DNA of 7,835 bases from an uncultured Actinomyces sp. (GTDB taxonomy: Bacteria > Actinomycetota > Actinomycetes > Actinomycetales > Actinomycetaceae), in assembly GCA_900554605.1 (NCBI GenBank), contig USHU01000039.1:1-7835 (forward strand), read 5' to 3'. The position numbers were made by a program, and so were the translations under genes. This document shows, one piece after another, positions 6,760-7,835 of the stretch; position 1 is the stretch's first letter; every line of letters starts with the position of its first letter. The notes under the pieces were generated by a model. The model saw nothing but the letters and a program-made list of their open reading frames with translations, had not been told where the DNA came from and searched no databases.

Positions 6760-7652
6760 GTGATCGACTACTTCGTCGCTCTGCTTCCGGCCCTTTTCCT
6801 TGGCTTTATGTCCATCGTCCTTGTCGCTCAAGGCGGCGATGATCGACAAAAGACACTGGGAACTTTGGGAGGTGCCTTCCTCTTCTCAGCTCTGGCAACC
6901 CCCTTCATCGATGTTCATTGGACAACCAAGACCCTGCTCATTTCCTTCCTCTCAGGCTTGATCCTTGGATTCGGGCAGTATCTCCAAATTCTCTGCCTGA
7001 AGGTTCTCGGTGTTTCACGCACCATGCCGCTGACGACTGCGGGCCAGATTATCTTCATGTGCCTGGGTGGGATCATTCTCTTCGGTGAGATGAACCATGG
7101 TCTTGCACTTGTCTTTGCGCTGAGCTCTATTGCGCTTCTCACCTTGGGCGTTGTCTTCATCTCCAAGACTGAAAAAACAGAGGAAGCTGCCGAAGAAAAC
7201 GTTGATTGGAAGCGCGGGACAATTCTTCTGGTTGTGTCAACTCCTGCCTTGTCGCCTACCTTCTGATTGTTCAAGGCTTTGGTTTGGATGGCCGCTCCGT
7301 GATCCTGCCCCAAGCGGTTGGCTATTTGTTGGTCGGCCTCGTTGGAACAATCCCCGCGCTTTCGCCTCAACTTGGCACGGAAGACAATCGCTGGAGTCTG
7401 CTCACTCTTCGCCAACTGATCCCCGGCCTGATGTGGGGTGCGGCTATTCTCCTGACTCAAGTTTCGTCCTCGCGCCTTGGCGTCGCGGTTGCCTTCCCCC
7501 TGTCGCAGATGGGCGTCATTATTCAGACTTTCGGTGGAATTGTGATCCTCCACGAGACGCGCACGCGTCGTGAGATGCGCTGGACCATCATCGGCGTTGT
7601 CATCATGGTTATCGGTGTCATCATGGTGGGCGTTGCTCGCTCCTTCAGCTGA
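6760..7652 (+). pseudogene. GRP-family (GlcU/RbsU-like) sugar transporter, interrupted by a one-base frameshift
   Basis: Two reading frames together make one sugar transporter of the glucose/ribose porter family (drug/metabolite transporter superfamily), an inner-membrane, proton-linked uptake protein in characterised Gram-positive members. Frame 1, from the GTG at 6760, begins VIDYFVALLPALFLGF like GlcU (MDLLLALLPALFWGS in Bacillus) and includes LGVSRTMPLTTAGQ before stopping at 7264-7266. Frame 3 continues the homology with VAYLLIVQGFGLDG, GVAVAFPLSQMGVII and TFGGIVILHETRTRREM to TGA at 7650-7652. Restoring one base at about 7250-7251 (TTGTCG read as TTGGTCG) gives ...VVSTPALVAYLL... and a 297-residue protein, close to the roughly 285-290 of the family, with about ten membrane segments. 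The break falls in the sixth. A TTG at 6721 could lengthen the start, but homology favours 6760. No slippery heptamer is visible, so programmed frameshifting is unlikely. It may be a true pseudogene or a sequencing error, since both halves look well conserved. Confidence 0.85.
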
Positions 7653-7682
7653 GGTTGCCGCCGGGCGTGAAAGAATACGCTC

Positions 7683-7835
7683 ATGACAGTGGACACTCTT
7701 CCCTTCTCTGAGGAACAGGTACGCGCCTACTTTCGTGCCCCCAGCCCCACCGACGATAAGTATCGCCGAGGCGTTGTCGGGGTAGTCGCGGGTTCTGATA
7801 CTTACCCCGGGGCCGGTCTTCTTGCTTCTTTTGCG
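7683..7835 (+). CDS. nnrD: ADP-dependent (S)-NAD(P)H-hydrate dehydratase, N-terminal part (3' end outside window)
   Basis: The first 51 codons run off the right edge. The segment DDKYRRGVVGVVAGSDTYPGAGLLAS (residues about 24-49) matches the start of the NnrD/YjeF C-terminal domain, where a K..RG.V.VVAGS..Y.GA pattern opens the ribokinase-like fold. The enzyme repairs NADHX and NADPHX, using ADP in bacteria. No epimerase (NnrE) domain precedes it in this frame, so it looks like a stand-alone dehydratase, though an epimerase gene may lie elsewhere. The ATG at 7683 has only a weak GAAAGAA upstream, and a GTG at 7689 is an alternative. TACGCT (7676-7681) could serve as a -10 box giving a nearly leaderless message from that GTG. 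It begins 30 bases after the frameshifted transporter. Its closeness to coaA recalls actinobacterial core gene neighbourhoods. Confidence 0.82.
   Translation, partial: MTVDTLPFSEEQVRAYFRAPSPTDDKYRRGVVGVVAGSDTYPGAGLLASFA

Noticed and set aside
7206..7266. Programmed -1 ribosomal frameshifting in the transporter
   Set aside because: No XXXYYYZ slippery heptamer or downstream stimulatory hairpin is visible at the frame change, and the family does not use recoding.
6915..7553. A 212-codon minus-strand open frame opposite the GRP transporter
   Set aside because: Its composition looks like a shadow of the membrane-protein gene; no domain or start signal is seen.

Overview
The window is 7.8 kb of moderately high-GC bacterial DNA and most likely comes from an actinobacterium, possibly the Actinomycetaceae (Actinomyces/Schaalia type). 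This is inferred from codon use, actinobacterial TAnnnT-type -10 boxes, a type I pantothenate kinase, and coaA lying near nnrD, as in actinobacterial housekeeping neighbourhoods. Species cannot be fixed from the sequence alone.

Left part (1-5638), all on the + strand: a sugar-utilisation cassette. It begins with the C-terminal end of a LacZ-type GH2 beta-galactosidase cut by the window edge. A 124-base regulatory gap follows, with a good promoter candidate and two palindromes. Then comes a tight operon: a solute-binding lipoprotein, two CUT1-type ABC permeases (the second overlapping the first by ATGA) and a GH29 alpha-L-fucosidase without a signal peptide. A perfect 15-bp stem-loop without a U-tract separates the binding-protein gene from the permease genes. 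No ATPase is present, so a shared MsmK-type ATPase elsewhere is expected. The simplest reading is import of an intact fucosylated oligosaccharide (for example a fucosyllactose-like, milk or mucin glycan), cytoplasmic removal of fucose, and hydrolysis of the remaining galactoside by the beta-galactosidase. The substrate is an inference.

Right part (5628-7835): coaA on the - strand converges on the fucosidase gene, and the two stops overlap by 11 bases. Beyond a divergent gap lies a GlcU/RbsU-like (GRP family) sugar transporter on the + strand. It is broken by a one-base frameshift near 7250, either a real pseudogene or a sequence error. The window ends in the first 51 codons of a NAD(P)H-hydrate dehydratase (nnrD).

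No RNA gene, CRISPR array, insertion sequence or phage feature was seen. No gene-free stretch exceeds 300 bases. The two larger gaps (727-850 and 6588-6759) carry the promoter and inverted-repeat candidates listed. No wholly new system is evident. The most useful leads are the fucosylated-glycan import cassette, the intercistronic hairpin and the frameshifted transporter.
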